From contig OY743181.1 of NCBI GenBank assembly GCA_963555705.1, positions 28,462,513 to 28,526,512 on the forward strand: a DNA stretch of 64,000 nucleotides, in the 5' to 3' direction. Positions 1 through 11,499 of the stretch are shown in pieces. The notes below the pieces were generated by a model. It made no database searches and was not told where the DNA came from. It worked only from the letters and a program-made list of their open reading frames with translations. The stretch comes from Ligustrum vulgare (taxonomy: Eukaryota > Streptophyta > Magnoliopsida > Lamiales > Oleaceae). Within the stretch, counting starts at the first letter, position 1; each line of letters starts with the position of its first letter. The position numbers and the translations under genes are program-made.

Positions 1-44
1 ATGAGACAATTAACTACATTGAGTTCATTACTGCTATAATGCAG

Positions 45-495
45 ACATATTAGAAAGAGAGGAAAACTTTTACAAGGCATTCAATACTTTGATAAAGACA
101 ATAGTGTGTGAGTGCTTCAAGCAATCTTTTAAAGCTTATAACACTTTTATATTACTGAATAAGTTTATTTCCCGTTGCTAAAGGTTTATCACAATAGATG
201 AATTAGAAATGGCCACAAAAGAGCATGAAATGGGCGACCCAACCACCATAAAGGAAATAATATTTGAAGTAGACTCGGACAATGTGATTTTGTTTATATT
301 AGATTAAAAGTCAAATGTACGTTAAAATCTTTGTCTCAACTTGACCTGTCAAATTTCTAGGATGGAAGAATCAATTTTAATGAATTTTGCACCATGATGA
401 GAATTGAAACTCGACATCCTGACACTCTTTTAGCAGTATCCAGAACTCGGGTGAGTGTAAGAATTGAAACTTGTGGAGTTCATTTGCTGAATTGA
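45..495 (+). pseudogene. Calcium-dependent protein kinase (CDPK/CPK) C-terminal remnant, copy 1
   Basis: Three exon-like pieces match the calmodulin-like tail of plant CDPKs, the calcium sensor that relieves kinase autoinhibition. Piece one (about 45-106) reads ILEREENFYKAF and then needs a one-base shift to continue as QYFDKDNS. Piece two (183-283) reads [18 protein letters not shown] and ends SDN just before a GT. Piece three (361-450) begins after an AG and reads DGRINFNEFCTMMR, an EF-hand loop with its usual D, N and E ligand positions, then runs to a TGA at 493-495. The kinase domain is outside the window or absent. The frameshift in piece one and the unusual tail after AVSRTR argue for a decayed copy. 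The window starts inside it, so the upstream extent is unknown. Confidence 0.75.
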
Positions 496-1484
496 GATCC
501 TTAGAAACTGCATGGCGTCTCCAGTTGAAGTGAAGACCTTATATCCTCTGAAGCTCTGATTTGGATTGTTTTTTAGTAGATTTTGTAAATTAGTGTTGTG
601 TATGCCATTGAATTAGTGATAACGCTCCGCAAGTGCACGGGTTGCGCAAGTAATAAAGTGGATTTTAAGTCCGAGTATCGTTCCCACAGAGATTGTTTTA
701 AATCGTATTTTTAGACTACAAACCTTAACCGGAACAAGAAAATTTAGGATTTGGAAATCTTGATTTTGAAAAACAAATTAAAAATTAAACTAAAGAAAAT
801 AAGAAATTTTGATTTATGAAAATGATGAGATGAATATGTTAGAATTATGAATCCACATTAATCATATCAACCATGTATTTGACTTAAACATTTAATAACA
901 AGGTATGAGTATTGAAAATCCGTGTTCCTATATTTATTTATGTCCCCTTTCGAGCGATGCATAAACACATTTTTCTACAAGAGACGAGCCTATATTTCTA
1001 TGACCAATCCAAACATGTAGAAAAGCATTAACGAATTATGAACACTTTTAAGGATAACACGAAGCATAAGGGTATATTTCTATCCTCTATCGGACTTCGC
1101 GGAAATTAATCAATGTCTAATAGATTCCTACTCTTTTGAACATAGAACTCTATCACAATCATCAATAATTATGCGTCCACAATCATAGATGAGAATAAAA
1201 ACGTAATTAATTGCATCAATCTCATAAATTGCATAATATAAATGTACCGTCAAAACATGGAATCAATAAATTAAAGCTTCATCACAATTCTAACAATGAA
1301 AACCTAGCCTAAATACATGATTGAAATTAAATCACAAGAAGTATGAAAAGATGTCACCCCGTTCATATTCTTGATTCTTGTTCTTCAATCTTGAATTTGG
1401 CCTTCAATGGATCCCTCGGCAGTTGGACAGCGTTTTGGCATGAATTTCACAAGTTTGGAACCCCTAATTTCGTGCCTTAGGTCT

Positions 1485-1495
1485 GGTATTTATAG
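1485..1495 (-). promoter_or_regulatory. Putative LTR TATA box of the solo LTR
   Basis: Read on the minus strand the site is CTATAAATACC. It lies about 830 bp into the LTR in the sense direction, where a U3/R boundary would be plausible. The equivalent place in the related LTR at 32260-33763 also has a TATA motif. The role as a promoter is inferred. Confidence 0.5.
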
Positions 1496-1647
1496 ATTTC
1501 CCCGAGAATTAGGTTAATGGAGGAGAAAACTGCTGAATTCCGCGAAAAAAGCCCAGTTACGGCCCAGTCGGGACTACCGTGCGACATCACGGTTCAAAAG
1601 TACGCGATCGCAGCCTCGAAAAGCCAACCTTCAGTCGCTGATTTTTC

Positions 1648-1667
1648 AACCGTGCGGCCGCACGGTT
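1648..1667. promoter_or_regulatory. 20 bp perfect palindrome centred on GCGGCCGC
   Basis: The twenty bases 1648-1667 equal their own reverse complement; the core is GTGCGGCCGCAC. A second broken CG-rich motif (ACGCGATCGCAG) lies at about 1600-1611. Both sit upstream, in the sense direction, of the TATA-like box at 1485-1495. A function as a factor-binding or methylation target is inference. Confidence 0.7.
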
Positions 1668-2462
1668 ATACCGGCAGCAACAATTTTCTTCTTTAAATTT
1701 CAGCAATTTGGTCATCATCCTTTTATTGCACAACATTTAGTATTTTGATCATATCTTTCTATTCCCTTATCTAATTGAGCTTATTCAAATTCCGTTAGAA
1801 AGATAACTTAAAGGACTACAATTCTTCCTGAAATATGATTTTCCCAATTCAAACGTTTACTACCCCGAAATTAGCTTTCAAATCTGACTAAAAATCTGCT
1901 AGAAATCTTGTTTGATTGGAATGAATTTATGGTAATATTCTTACCATATTTCATTCCTTTTTGACTTCTAATTGCATCCAATTGACTCCTAAAAGTCCTC
2001 AAGTATCTTATCTTGATTCGAATCAACTATTGAATATTTGCAATTTGGTCCTTGAACTTCTGAAATCTACCAATTTGGTTCTTTCTTTGACTTTTCTTTC
2101 AATTTAGCCCTTGATCTACTTCATCCATTCTTGATTTGCATACTTTGGTTCTTTTATCATCCAATTTGCTTGTTTTTGCTCCAATTCCATTTTTTCTAGA
2201 CTTTGGAATTATTTCTGAAATATAAACAAATAACACAAAATAAATAGCAAATATTCTAAAACAAACATATAAATTCATACTTTTAGGATAGAAATAAGTG
2301 TATAAAATACACTTATCAACTAGACACTTCTATTTCAAGTACATTTAGAAAAGTGAGTTTGTTTATATTTCAAGTATACTCGGGAAATGTGAGTTTGTTT
2401 ATATTAGATTAATGGTCAAATGTTCGTTGAATGCATCTCTACTCAGCCTGTCAAATTTCTAG

Positions 2463-2552
2463 GATGGAAGAATCAATTACTAAGAATTTTGCACCATGAT
2501 GAGAATTGAAACTCAACATCCTGACACTCTTTTAGCAGTATCCAGAACTCGG
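2463..2552 (+). pseudogene. CDPK last-EF-hand exon, duplicated copy 2
   Basis: This is a second copy of the exon at 361-450, with matching intron sequence before it (TCAAATTTCTAG then GATGG) and matching flank after it. It encodes DGRINY, then an in-frame TAA at 2481-2483, then EFCTMMRIETQHPD. Similarity to copy 1 extends from about 2388 to about 2710 on the downstream side. The stop codon makes it non-coding. It most likely came from a short tandem duplication around which the solo LTR now sits. Confidence 0.72.
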
Positions 2553-2710
2553 GTAAGTGTAAGAAATGAAACATGGGTTCATTTTTTAACTTGAGATCCT
2601 TAGAAACTGCATGGCATCTCCACCCGATGTGAAGACCTTTAAACCCTCTGAATCTTTGATTTAGATTTTTTTTTTTCAGTAGATTTTATGAATTAGTATT
2701 GTGTACTCCA

Positions 2711-3040
2711 TTAAGTTACTTCCTTTTTATTCTCGTCCACTTTGGGAGATTTTTATAAACAATTTTTCTCAATATTTATTCTCTATTATCCCGAGGAAAT
2801 CTTCTCAATTTTGTTCAATGGTATGTGACTTGTTGACAACTATCATGATCAGGATCATCTTCCCAAATTTTCTCTAGTTCTGGATTAAATAGAATTATAG
2901 ACAGTACCTGTGAATCCTTGGAAAAGTGTAGAAAAAAGTGGTCTCAATACAGTGCTCAAAGTTATTCAGTACTACTTGTTAATATTATCCCATTGATTTT
3001 TACTTTTTTAAAAAAAAAAAAAACACTTCGTTTTTTGCAA
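2711..3040. other. Non-coding spacer, no feature seen
   Basis: AT-rich DNA between the duplicated CDPK exon and the first INO80-like exon, ending in an A-run at 3010-3022. The open reading frame that crosses its end only becomes meaningful at the helicase motif after 3057. Confidence 0.5.
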
Positions 3041-5185
3041 AAATCATATTTCCCTGATTTGAGGAATGATATCTTTGTGTTTTCGCTGAGTAAAAGAGCT
3101 CGTGGTCTGGGTATACACTTGACAGCCGCTGACACCGTCATATTTTATGAAAGTGGAACCCAACTTCGGATCTACATGCAATGGATAGAGCGCATCGACC
3201 GGGTCAAACTAAAGACGTCAGTTTCATTCTCATTACTTGACCATTTCTTGAACTCACGTCAGTATTTCTAACTTCTAAGCTGATTGTTTTTCCATTCCAT
3301 GTGTGCCCCTTTTAGCATCTGATTCTTTGAAATATGAAATAACTTTTAGTAAACATTGACGGGATGTGTGCAATTATTTTGTTCGCTTGTTTTCTTAAAT
3401 AAGATTAACTGTATATATTTTGTTATCCTCATTTCTGTAATCACCGTATATAGTACATATCTTAAGAGGCATATAACCTATTCTCATTAAGGAAGTATAA
3501 CATTTCAGTGTTAAACGACTTGTTATGTGGAGGATTATTACGTAGTGTTTGTTAGCTATATCACTTCTATTGGTTCTCATTATGCAACATAACCATATAA
3601 ATTGTTAGACTAAACGTTGAACTAGTTTTAATTTTTTAAAGATTACAGAATATCATATCTTAACTCCTTCTCTTTCTCCAAATTTCACTTGTTATTTTGA
3701 ATAATTTTTCATTTGAAAAATCCTTCTTTTACATGGTGTTCCAAAATTCATGTATGTCTCATTTATATCCTCTTATCATCTTGATTTTGAGCGTGGGCCT
3801 TCTTGATTTTGTTTCCTATATATATTTAGAAGTGGACTTTCAATCTAGTAGGTTTTTGTCTATCGCTTGATTTGTACAGTCAAGGAAAAAATATCACAGA
3901 GAGCTAGTTAGAAAAACATAGTACAACAGCTTTTCGGGACAGGTGGCCATGTTCAGGGTGGCCTCTTGTCTCCGGAGGATGTTGTATCTTTACTTATTGA
4001 TGGCACTCAACTGGAGTATAAACTAAAAGAAGTTCTATAGTAGGTGTGCTCTAAATTTCTCTCTCCCCCTCCCCCTTCTAATTTTCTAAAACACCCTTTT
4101 CCTACTTGAGGTAATGAGAGTTTGCATATGAAAGTGCCAGTGTAATACTGAAATACTTCTTGTCCCTCCAAAGCCAAGACAAAGATAGGCAGAATAAGAA
4201 AGGAGGAACAAAGAGCATACAGATTGATGCAGAAGATGATGCATCTTTGGAGGATCTTGCAAACCCTGAATTGTAAGGTACTGAACCCGAGCTTGCTAAT
4301 ACTGATAAAGCAAAGTCCAACTATATAAAGGTGATAATTTTTACTGAAAATGTTCCAAGAAAAAAGTGTTTGTAAACAAGAAGACAAAAGTTTCTTAATA
4401 TAACTTTTAACATAATTTGTTGACGTCCCGTAAGTACCCCCGAGGCTTAGCTTAGGGGTACTAGGGAGGCCTTTGGAATTCTTAAGTTCCATAGGTCTAA
4501 GGTTCGAAACCCCCTGAGGACGTGTCCACCTTGCGTGGAACAAATCCACACCATGCGGTGAACAATACATTGTGTTGACGTCCCGTAAGTACCCTAGAGG
4601 CTGGGCACCGTCAACATATTTTAAGCTGTCCAAGCATTCTCAGCTCAATTTCAATTTACCACTTTGTTTGTTGTCATGGGATCCTATAACATTTTGACCA
4701 TACTAGATTACTTCTTGAGTAACATCAACAGGAAGATGCTATACTTGTACATTCATTTACACACTACTCATATGAGGTCCAGTCCACAAAATAATAAAAT
4801 ATTTGTGGGCTACACCTCATGTTAGTAGTTTGCAAGGTAATGTGTAAAATCTCTGTGTAAGTTAAGAATTTTCCAAAATATGTACGAGAAGGATGGAAAT
4901 TGGAATACAATGTTCTAGAATCTGATACGTGCTTTGAAATGTATTTTTGTCTGCATATTACACAGATAAGCATATGGACATTTTCTTGAATAGATGATTA
5001 GATTTTCATTTGCATATTACACGAGCATCCACAGACAAACAAACTCAAATGAAACCAATGGGCTGAACAGTGACAAAGAGTTGGATGATCTTCCACAAAA
5101 CATGGATATGGACATGCCACAACAAAGACTGAAGAGGTTGAGGCGGCTGACAAAGATTGTTAATGAGAACATTGAACCTGCATAA
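3041..5185 (+). pseudogene. INO80: INO80-type chromatin remodeller (SNF2 helicase) C-terminal remnant
   Basis: INO80 is the ATPase of a nuclear nucleosome-remodelling complex. Four exon-like blocks follow its C-terminus in order. Block 1 (about 3045-3225) carries helicase motif V (RGLGIHLTAADTVIFYES) and, after a frameshift from a small deletion near 3151, motif VI in another frame (DRAHRPGQTKD). Block 2 (about 3883-4038) encodes QRAS, a TAG at 3909-3911, then KNIVQQL and GGHVQGGLLSPEDVVSLL. Block 3 (about 4163-4327) has IDAEDDASLEDLANPEL and a TAA at 4274-4276. Block 4 (about 5015-5185) has the basic tail QQRLKRLRRLTK and ends NENIEPA with TAA. At least three lesions make it non-functional. 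The N-terminal ATPase lobe is not in the window. The GGHVQG block is what separates INO80 from other SNF2 families. Confidence 0.82.
4419..4594 (+). mobile_element. tRNA-derived SINE in an INO80 intron
   Basis: The body from about 4441 contains an A-box-like TAGCTTAGGGGT and a B-box GGTTCGAAACC, the internal RNA polymerase III promoter boxes of a tRNA-derived head. It is bracketed by a near-perfect 21 bp direct repeat starting TGTTGACGTCCCG (about 4419 and 4573), which is either a long target duplication or part of the SINE. It sits between INO80-like blocks 3 and 4. I see no clear poly-A or TTG tail. Confidence 0.65.
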
Positions 5186-5530
5186 ATGGCTGGCTACCCG
5201 TATCCCATGTCAAGACTGTAATGATAACCTGCCCAGGCTCGAGCTTGTGGTGGCCTCGGAATGTGAGCCGTTCAAGAATTAACCGCGTGACTCATCAAGT
5301 GGAGTGATAATCAGCTTCAACTTGTATGTCCCAATTTCTAATTCGAATTGTGCATGTCAGCCAAAAAAGGGCACAATGCCAATGTACAGTAGGGAATGAC
5401 CCAACTCGAACTACATTTTAACGTAGACTATTGTAAAGCAAAGAAGCAGCAGGACGGGATGCAAATTATTTTGTTTGGATTTTTCTTCCAGATTCTACAT
5501 CACAAATATGGTGTTAATGTATATAGTTAG
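5186..5530. other. Non-coding flank between INO80 remnant and Tat element
   Basis: No recognisable gene or repeat. It ends in GTTAG (5526-5530), the target-site duplication of the element that follows. Confidence 0.5.
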
Positions 5531-6187
5531 TGTTGACAAAAAAATATGGTAGGACCTTGAATCAACACGTCTCAGCTCCTCCCTCTTGAACACATGGACT
5601 TCCTGCGCACTAGGAAAAACAGTCAGTGTACAACGGGGGCCGGGATGGTTCCTGTTTGCACTCCAACACTCAAGTCAGGACTCATTGTAAGCAAATATAT
5701 ATTGGGTGCATGAAATATAAGTGTGCAAAAGAAAGAAAAGAGAGTGAGATTTATTTATCAAGTTTAAGTATTGAGTTTCTAACATTTTTCTTGAAGACGC
5801 TAACAATCTATTACCTTAGATGGTGACACGTGTCATGCTTTAAATGTGTCAAACCCCTAACCATTGGAGAGGTAAACCAATTGTTTGGCTATAATAATCA
5901 CTACCTACTATAGAGGAGTGGAGGTCATCACATCCCTTCTAAAAGGAGTTGCAATATTAAGAAACCACATTTATGTAAGTTACCTCTCTGACACACTGTC
6001 TGGTCTTGTCACTAGTCCGGGGGGTGTTAGCCCTGGACAACAACGGACGGGACATATGGAGCTTTGGACAACATGACACTTCAATGACCTATAGTTTATC
6101 AGGTTTGGGGTCCCACCACACAGCCGGTGGGTCCCACGTGGTCCCTTATTAGTGACGTGTCAAGTTCATTTAAGCATGGTCATAACA
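5531..6187 (-). repeat. 3' LTR of the Tat-type element
   Basis: A 657 bp LTR with ends TGTTGA and TAACA as read on the plus strand. It aligns along its length with 16615-17285, with many substitutions. The adjoining inner side (6188 onward) carries the polypurine tract expected beside a 3' LTR. Confidence 0.9.
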
Positions 6188-6204
6188 CTAGTCCCTCAAA
6201 TATG
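6188..6204 (-). other. Polypurine tract of the Tat-type element
   Basis: Read on the minus strand the bases next to the 3' LTR are TTTGAGGGACTAG. This purine-rich run is in the position of the plus-strand DNA primer for reverse transcription. Confidence 0.6.
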
Positions 6205-6639
6205 GTTGGTTCATTCATGTGTGAACCATAATTTCCGATGATGGGTAAATGGGCCTATCTTGAAGGACTCGTGTTTGAATGTTCGTTTTGGAGGCTAGGT
6301 ATCTATCTTAAATTCCGAAGCTGAATGAGCAGGAGGGAATTTGGTACAATTGTGTAACTTGAGTCTCAATATAACAATGATCATTCGCAAGTTTTGAGGG
6401 CTTTCTCTTGGGCCTCCCATCTTTAAAGTGTGCGTGTGTTGCACATAGGAAGATAGACATTTTTCTATTTATTGAATTCCCACCGTTTGGCACTCCATTG
6501 AGCCAATTAATAAAAGCACGACTCAATGAAAACACATGGAGGGCCAATATCAGCTTGAGCTTCATGATCCAAACCTACAATAAGCCTTTATAAAACCCTT
6601 GTCCCTAATCATTGTTTCCTTTTTGCATCTACAATACAC

Positions 6640-9395
6640 TTCCAGATACTCTTTGGGATTTCTCTTACTCTTTTTGCTATGAACTCTGTGGTGCTTCGCT
6701 GTTGGTCATTGCTTATTGGTGTTCTTTTTGCTCCACCTTGTCTCCAGGGTTTTTCTGGCTTTCATCCTGTAGGTAACTCCTTCTCCCCCTACGTGAGCTT
6801 ATTAATTTTTATTTTATTCTTTTTGGAGTGCGTTGAGTGGGTCTCTCTCGTGTCCTTTTGGGGTTAAGTTTGGTTTCAGGGAACATAGAAGAAGTTGGGG
6901 AGGTGGACCCTAATAATGGGATTTTTCCCTTTGTCCCGCCTGATCTTTAATTCCTACCTTTTTAAAGAGTGTAGGAAGAAGGGAGAGATAAAATTTTGTA
7001 GCATAATATGTTTGGTTGATTCTGACAGTGAAGAAGATAAAGACCAACCGTATATGGCTAAGCTATCAGCCAAGAATCTGGCATGGGGGTTAGAGCCCCT
7101 TTTAGAGCGTATAGGGAGAAACTGGGTTTATCAGAAGAGGAGATTTCCTAGGTGGAGGAGTAGGTGGATTAGACTAATAAGGCTTCGGGGTATCATGTGG
7201 ATCCATTACCTCATCTAGAGTTGTGGGAATCTAACGAAATCAGGACGGAGGTTAGGGGCAATGGAATTGCCAAAATGTCTTCCACCTATAGGATACCTAA
7301 GGAAATACGGGTTATACATCATAGTCTATCGTGCTGAGCCTGTTGTCCATCGGATAGTCAATTGGCAATACTCCTTGACGTATTCCAATGTGGGATGCAC
7401 CTTCCCCTTCATCCAATTTTTAGAGCTCTCCTCCATAGTTAAAATGTGTACCTCTACCAAGTGACCCCAAAATTTTGGACTCAGGTAGTGGGGACCTTGC
7501 TGATTTGGCAGGAAGTTAGTCTGAACTATCCAATTTCCCTGTACATCATACATACTCTGTACATTCTAAAGAAGGCTATGAGGATGGAAAAAGATAAGCG
7601 ATTAGACGTGAAGAACTGTAATTACTTAACTCCAAGAGGGAAGTATCCTCCAATAAGCACAGGGCATCCGCCTTCCCTCAAGAATTGGAGGACGCAATGA
7701 TTTTGGTTTCCAGTGACTGGCAATGTACTCCTTCAGATCCTACCCCTGAAATAACGGTTCCCCGAACCCTCTCTTGTCCCTAAGAGTCTTTATGCTTTCT
7801 TATGTGGGTGTATAATGTTCCTAAGTTCGTATATTTTTAATTCCCTTTGATTATGTATTCTTTCAATTTTGTAGGTCAAACATAGGCTCACCAATTTCCT
7901 AGAGTGGATTTGGAGGTGGTGAGGAAGTTGTTCGATTACCAAGCCAATTTTCACAAAGTTATCGCCAAGAGAATACTCTTCGTAAAGCACGATTTAATGT
8001 GAGAGATGGGTTTGCTCCCACATCCCCATTATTTTAGCATATTCTTTTTATCCTCTATTTTTTACCAGATGTGTTTCCAGCAGGGAATTCCCCAAAATAT
8101 CGCTTAAGGGCATGAAAGTTAAGAAGATCCCCCGATCTTAGGGGCCGATAGTGAGGATGAGAAAAGACAGAAATCTATTTTTGCCAACTTCCATTTGGAG
8201 GCTTCCAAAAAGGCCATCCAGGCTTCAAAAGAGGCATTTGAGTAAGTGAAACATAGACAGGCTCCGCCTGAGGGAGCAAATGATGATGACGAGGTGAGGG
8301 AGGTGATAGTAGAGGGCCAGTTGCCTCTGAAGAGGCTGAAGAGGAGCAGAAAGGACTCGTCCCATGATGTTGAGGTTCCTTTGGGTATTTCTTTTGCCAA
8401 GTTGTCTGAACTTGCCAGGGGTGCAGATCTATCAACTGGCCTCTTCCAAATTATGTGGAAAGGACGGAGAAGGAGAGCTTCGGAACTGGTTCAAATTAAG
8501 GACAACCTTGTTCCCAAATCGTCCATTTTGGATTATGATGCTTTGGCGTCCCTCTCAGAGTATGCTTCCAAAGTTTCCATTACAATGGATAGCTATTAGA
8601 CAGAGGGGTGGGAGTCTTTTGCTGCCAAGAGCTCTCCTAGTCAGAAGTTGGTTGCCGTTAGGGTACTGAGTGCCAGGACCCTGGCTTTGATAGACGAGGT
8701 GGAAGGGCCCGTCCATGAGCTTGAGTAGAGGGAGGTGAGCACTTAGGTGGCTATGCACAACTTGGACAGTAAGGTGCATGAGATTAAGGAATCCCTTGTC
8801 GCGGATCGAAAGTCTCCCCTTGAGGAAAAGAACTCGTCTCGATCTTTAAAGGAGGACAATGATCGGTTGAAGAAAGACCTTATCTCGGAGGAGGACGTGG
8901 CTAACCTCTGCAAGAAGTATGATAATGCCTGCCAGGCCCAGGCGGTGACTACCGATGCTCTAGATGAGTCTAATGCCATGAAAGGCAAACTTTTTGACGA
9001 AGTGGCTAAACTAAAGAAAGAATTAGAGAGGGAGAAGGAGGCTAGGAAAATAAAGGAGGAGGCCTTGACTCAAGCATAGGAGAGGTATAGGCTTTTGGAG
9101 CAGAGCAGGAAGCCAAGGTGGCCAAGGGTATTCAAATTTTTAAGGATACATTTGAGAATACCGAGGAATATGGGCTGATGTAGAGGATCTTTGGAAATAT
9201 TGGTGCCAAAATGGCTCTGGGAGATGTAAGGGAGGAGTTCCCATCCTTGGATCTTTCAAAGATTGAAGCCCTATACCCAGAACCACAAGACGTAGAGGAA
9301 AGTGATCCTTCTCCTAACCCTCCTAACTCCACTTAAGGTGCTACCAGAGATGGTTCTACTGAAGATGCTTCTCCTATCTCTTGATTTTTTCTTTT
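6640..9395 (+). pseudogene. Antisense accessory ORF of the Tat-type element (gypsy-type transposon domain, coiled coil)
   Basis: Reading opposite to gag-pol, this region encodes a broken protein. Around 7275-7560 the frames give CCPSDSQLAILLDVF, GMHLPLHPIFRALL and VTPKFWTQVVGTLLIW, resembling the plant domain annotated as putative gypsy-type transposon (Transposase_28 type). Further on are acidic and basic stretches (8246-8599, with LKRLKRSRKD) and a long charged coiled coil (8747-9079, rich in K/E heptads, ending KEALTQ-like sequence). Several stops and frame changes interrupt it. Such antisense ORFs between pol and the 3' LTR are known in Tat-lineage elements such as Grande; their function is unknown. 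The exact start and any introns cannot be settled from sequence alone. Confidence 0.6.
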
Positions 9396-10374
9396 ATATT
9401 TGAATTTTGATAGGTTGAACATTTTACTACCTGCAATGACTTATATCTTTGGATAGTTCTTTTTATGAATTCACTATAAGAAACTCAAGCATAATGGTAC
9501 TTTTATTGTATTTTCTTTTATCTTTTCGATGTAGAGTAAGTATTTTACCTCAGAGGGGGTTGCTTCAGATGGGTTTAGATGGGTAAGTATAATGATATTT
9601 CCTTAAGTCTAAGCTTTTAAGACATTCATGTGTATTAATTAGGTTTTCTTGAATGATGTTTTTCTTCCGTGTCTATTTATGAGTGGGCCCTTGCTTATGT
9701 TTGAAGTATGGAGTGGTATGTTCAAGCGGTGTATGTTTGCCCAACATTTAATTTTTTTATTTGATCAACGTAATTTCCAAAGTGCGTTTTTTTCTGAGGC
9801 ACGTTTTGAGTGGTGTAGTCCCTTGCGTGAAGGGGTCCTCCTTACTTTCTTTGAAGAAACTTATAGAACTATCTTGCATTGAATGTGCTTTCTTTCACCA
9901 CCCCGGATTTTGGTTAGACATAAACGATTGTGGCCACAGAATCACCAAGTTACTCTAATTAAAGATGAACTGCAGCATTCCCCTAATTGTAAAAAACGAA
10001 GCATAGTGTTTTTCTTAACTACAAACAAATCATTGCGCTACCAATTTACATGATGGGTGATGTTTTCTTTGTAGTCTCTTATTTTTTCTCGAAGCATTTT
10101 AAGTGCATCGTGATCTATAGAAGTCCATTGTTAGGGAGCTGTTATAGCTCTGATAAATGCGAAAAATATAAAGGTGGATCGACACTCGGTTTGTTTAGTT
10201 CTGTCATGACAATACTGAAATTACTTGAGGCAGTTTTTCATAAGGAAATCCTTCATCACATAACTTTTACACAGTCAAATGCAGATGCTTTAAGTTACTG
10301 GAAGCTACTTTTATTAATAATAGCAGCGAAGATGATCAGTGTTCCAGGAGTTAAGTAGAGGTGTTTCGAATAGG
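9396..10374. other. Internal spacer of the Tat-type element
   Basis: AT-rich DNA between the end of the antisense ORF and the end of integrase. No domain or conserved motif is visible in any frame; the open frames here are short and of low complexity. It may contain the 3' end of the antisense transcript. Confidence 0.5.
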
Positions 10375-11499
10375 TCCTCTATCCTGTAAGTCCCTGGAAC
10401 CAATTTGATGGGGATTTTATAGGGTCCTTCCCAATTGGAACCCAGAGTACCTACTTCTGGCTCTTGGTAGAAAGAAAAACATTCTTCAAGACCAAGTTCC
10501 CAATTCTAAAAAACCTCCTCTTTACCTTTTTGTTGTAGTAGCGGTCCATGTTTTCTTGGTAGCGAGCTAATACAACCTGTGATTCGTTCTTTTTTTCAAG
10601 GAGGAAATCCAAATCCCTCTTTGGGTTTCTTTATTGGCTGCTTTGTCAAAGTGGATTTGGCGAGGTGAGGGTACTTTTATTTCTACTGGACATACTACCT
10701 CGGACTCGTAAGCCATTGAAAATGGAGTTTCCCCTGCGGTGGTATGCGAGGGGGTTCTGATCGCTTGAGGAAGTTTTTCCACCCAAGCGCCCTTTTTTAT
10801 TCCAACTTTCGCTTCAATGTGTTCTTTGTGGTCTTATTGACTGCTCTTCAATGTGTTCTTTGTGGTCTTATTGACTGCCTCGACCTGCTCATTCGCTTGA
10901 GGGTGGTGTGGTGAAGAGAATAGTTTACAAATACACAAATCATCACTCAAGTCATCAACCTTACTGTTTTTGAACTGGTTTGCATTATCAGTCACCAAAG
11001 AGTGTATAATGTCGAATCTGCAGATAATATTCTTCCGGATAAATTTTGAAGTGTTAGTTTCTGTGATCTTCATCAAGGGCTCGGCCTTAACCCATTTAGT
11101 GAAATAATCGATTGCTACAATCGCATAGCAGTGATTCCCATTTCCCCTTAGCATGGGACCAATAATATCAATTCTCCATTTGGCAAACGGACAGAGGCTC
11201 GTTACTACCCTCAACTCGTGATGCTGCTGGTGTGGTATGGTGGCATGTCATTGACATTTGTCACACTTATGGATGAATTCATGCGCGTCTTTTCGCATCG
11301 TAGGCCAGAAATACCCCTGCTTCAGGGCTTTTCGGACCAACGGTAACGCTCTAGTGTGATTGTTGCAAATGCCTTCATGAATTTCCATCATTACATATCT
11401 ACAATCCCCAGGTCCGACACATTGCAATAGAGGCACAGTGTAACTCCATTTGTAGAGTACCCCATCTTTGAGGATGAAGTTAGTTGCATATCTTTGCAA
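10375..11499 (-). pseudogene. Tat-type integrase region
   Basis: The minus strand gives the integrase domains in order. The HHCC zinc finger is at 11248-11499 (EIHEGICNNHTRA to KCDKCQ). The DDE core is at 10834-11214, with D in WRIDIIGPM, D in LVTDNANQF and E in HPQANEQVEAVNKT. The C-terminal part is at 10375-10782 (TTAGETPFSMAYESEVV, then a basic tail). A 34 bp tandem duplication at 10812-10879 shifts the frame between core and C-terminus, and further stops exist. The catalytic residues remain readable, but no continuous protein can be made. Confidence 0.85.
10812..10879. repeat. 34 bp tandem duplication inside integrase
   Basis: The unit beginning CTTCAATGTGTTC occurs at 10812 and again at 10846, back to back and identical. 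Its length is not a multiple of three, so it breaks the integrase frame. Confidence 0.85.

Larger units (their letters stand above)
617..2318 (-). mobile_element. Solo LTR of a Ty3/gypsy (Athila-like) retrotransposon
   Basis: A 1702 bp LTR with no internal region. Read on the minus strand it starts TGATAAGTGTAT and ends GTTATCA, so its termini are short inverted repeats TGATAA/TTATCA. Flanks ATTAG (612-616) and ACTAG (2319-2323) are a 5 bp target duplication with one mismatch. Its outer segments match the LTR at 32260-33763: both contain CCGCAAGTGCACGGG near one end, and both share the last 23 bp. It carries a TATA-like box (minus strand, 1485-1495) with CG-rich palindromes just upstream in the sense direction. 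Solo LTRs arise by unequal recombination between the two LTRs of a full element. It separates two copies of the CDPK exon. Confidence 0.88.

Noticed and set aside
4441..4540. Possible tRNA gene (A and B boxes)
   Set aside because: No cloverleaf or anticodon arm can be drawn; the boxes sit in a SINE head.
4007..4633. 208-codon minus-strand frame
   Set aside because: It is antisense to the INO80-like exons and the SINE, which have clear sense-strand matches.
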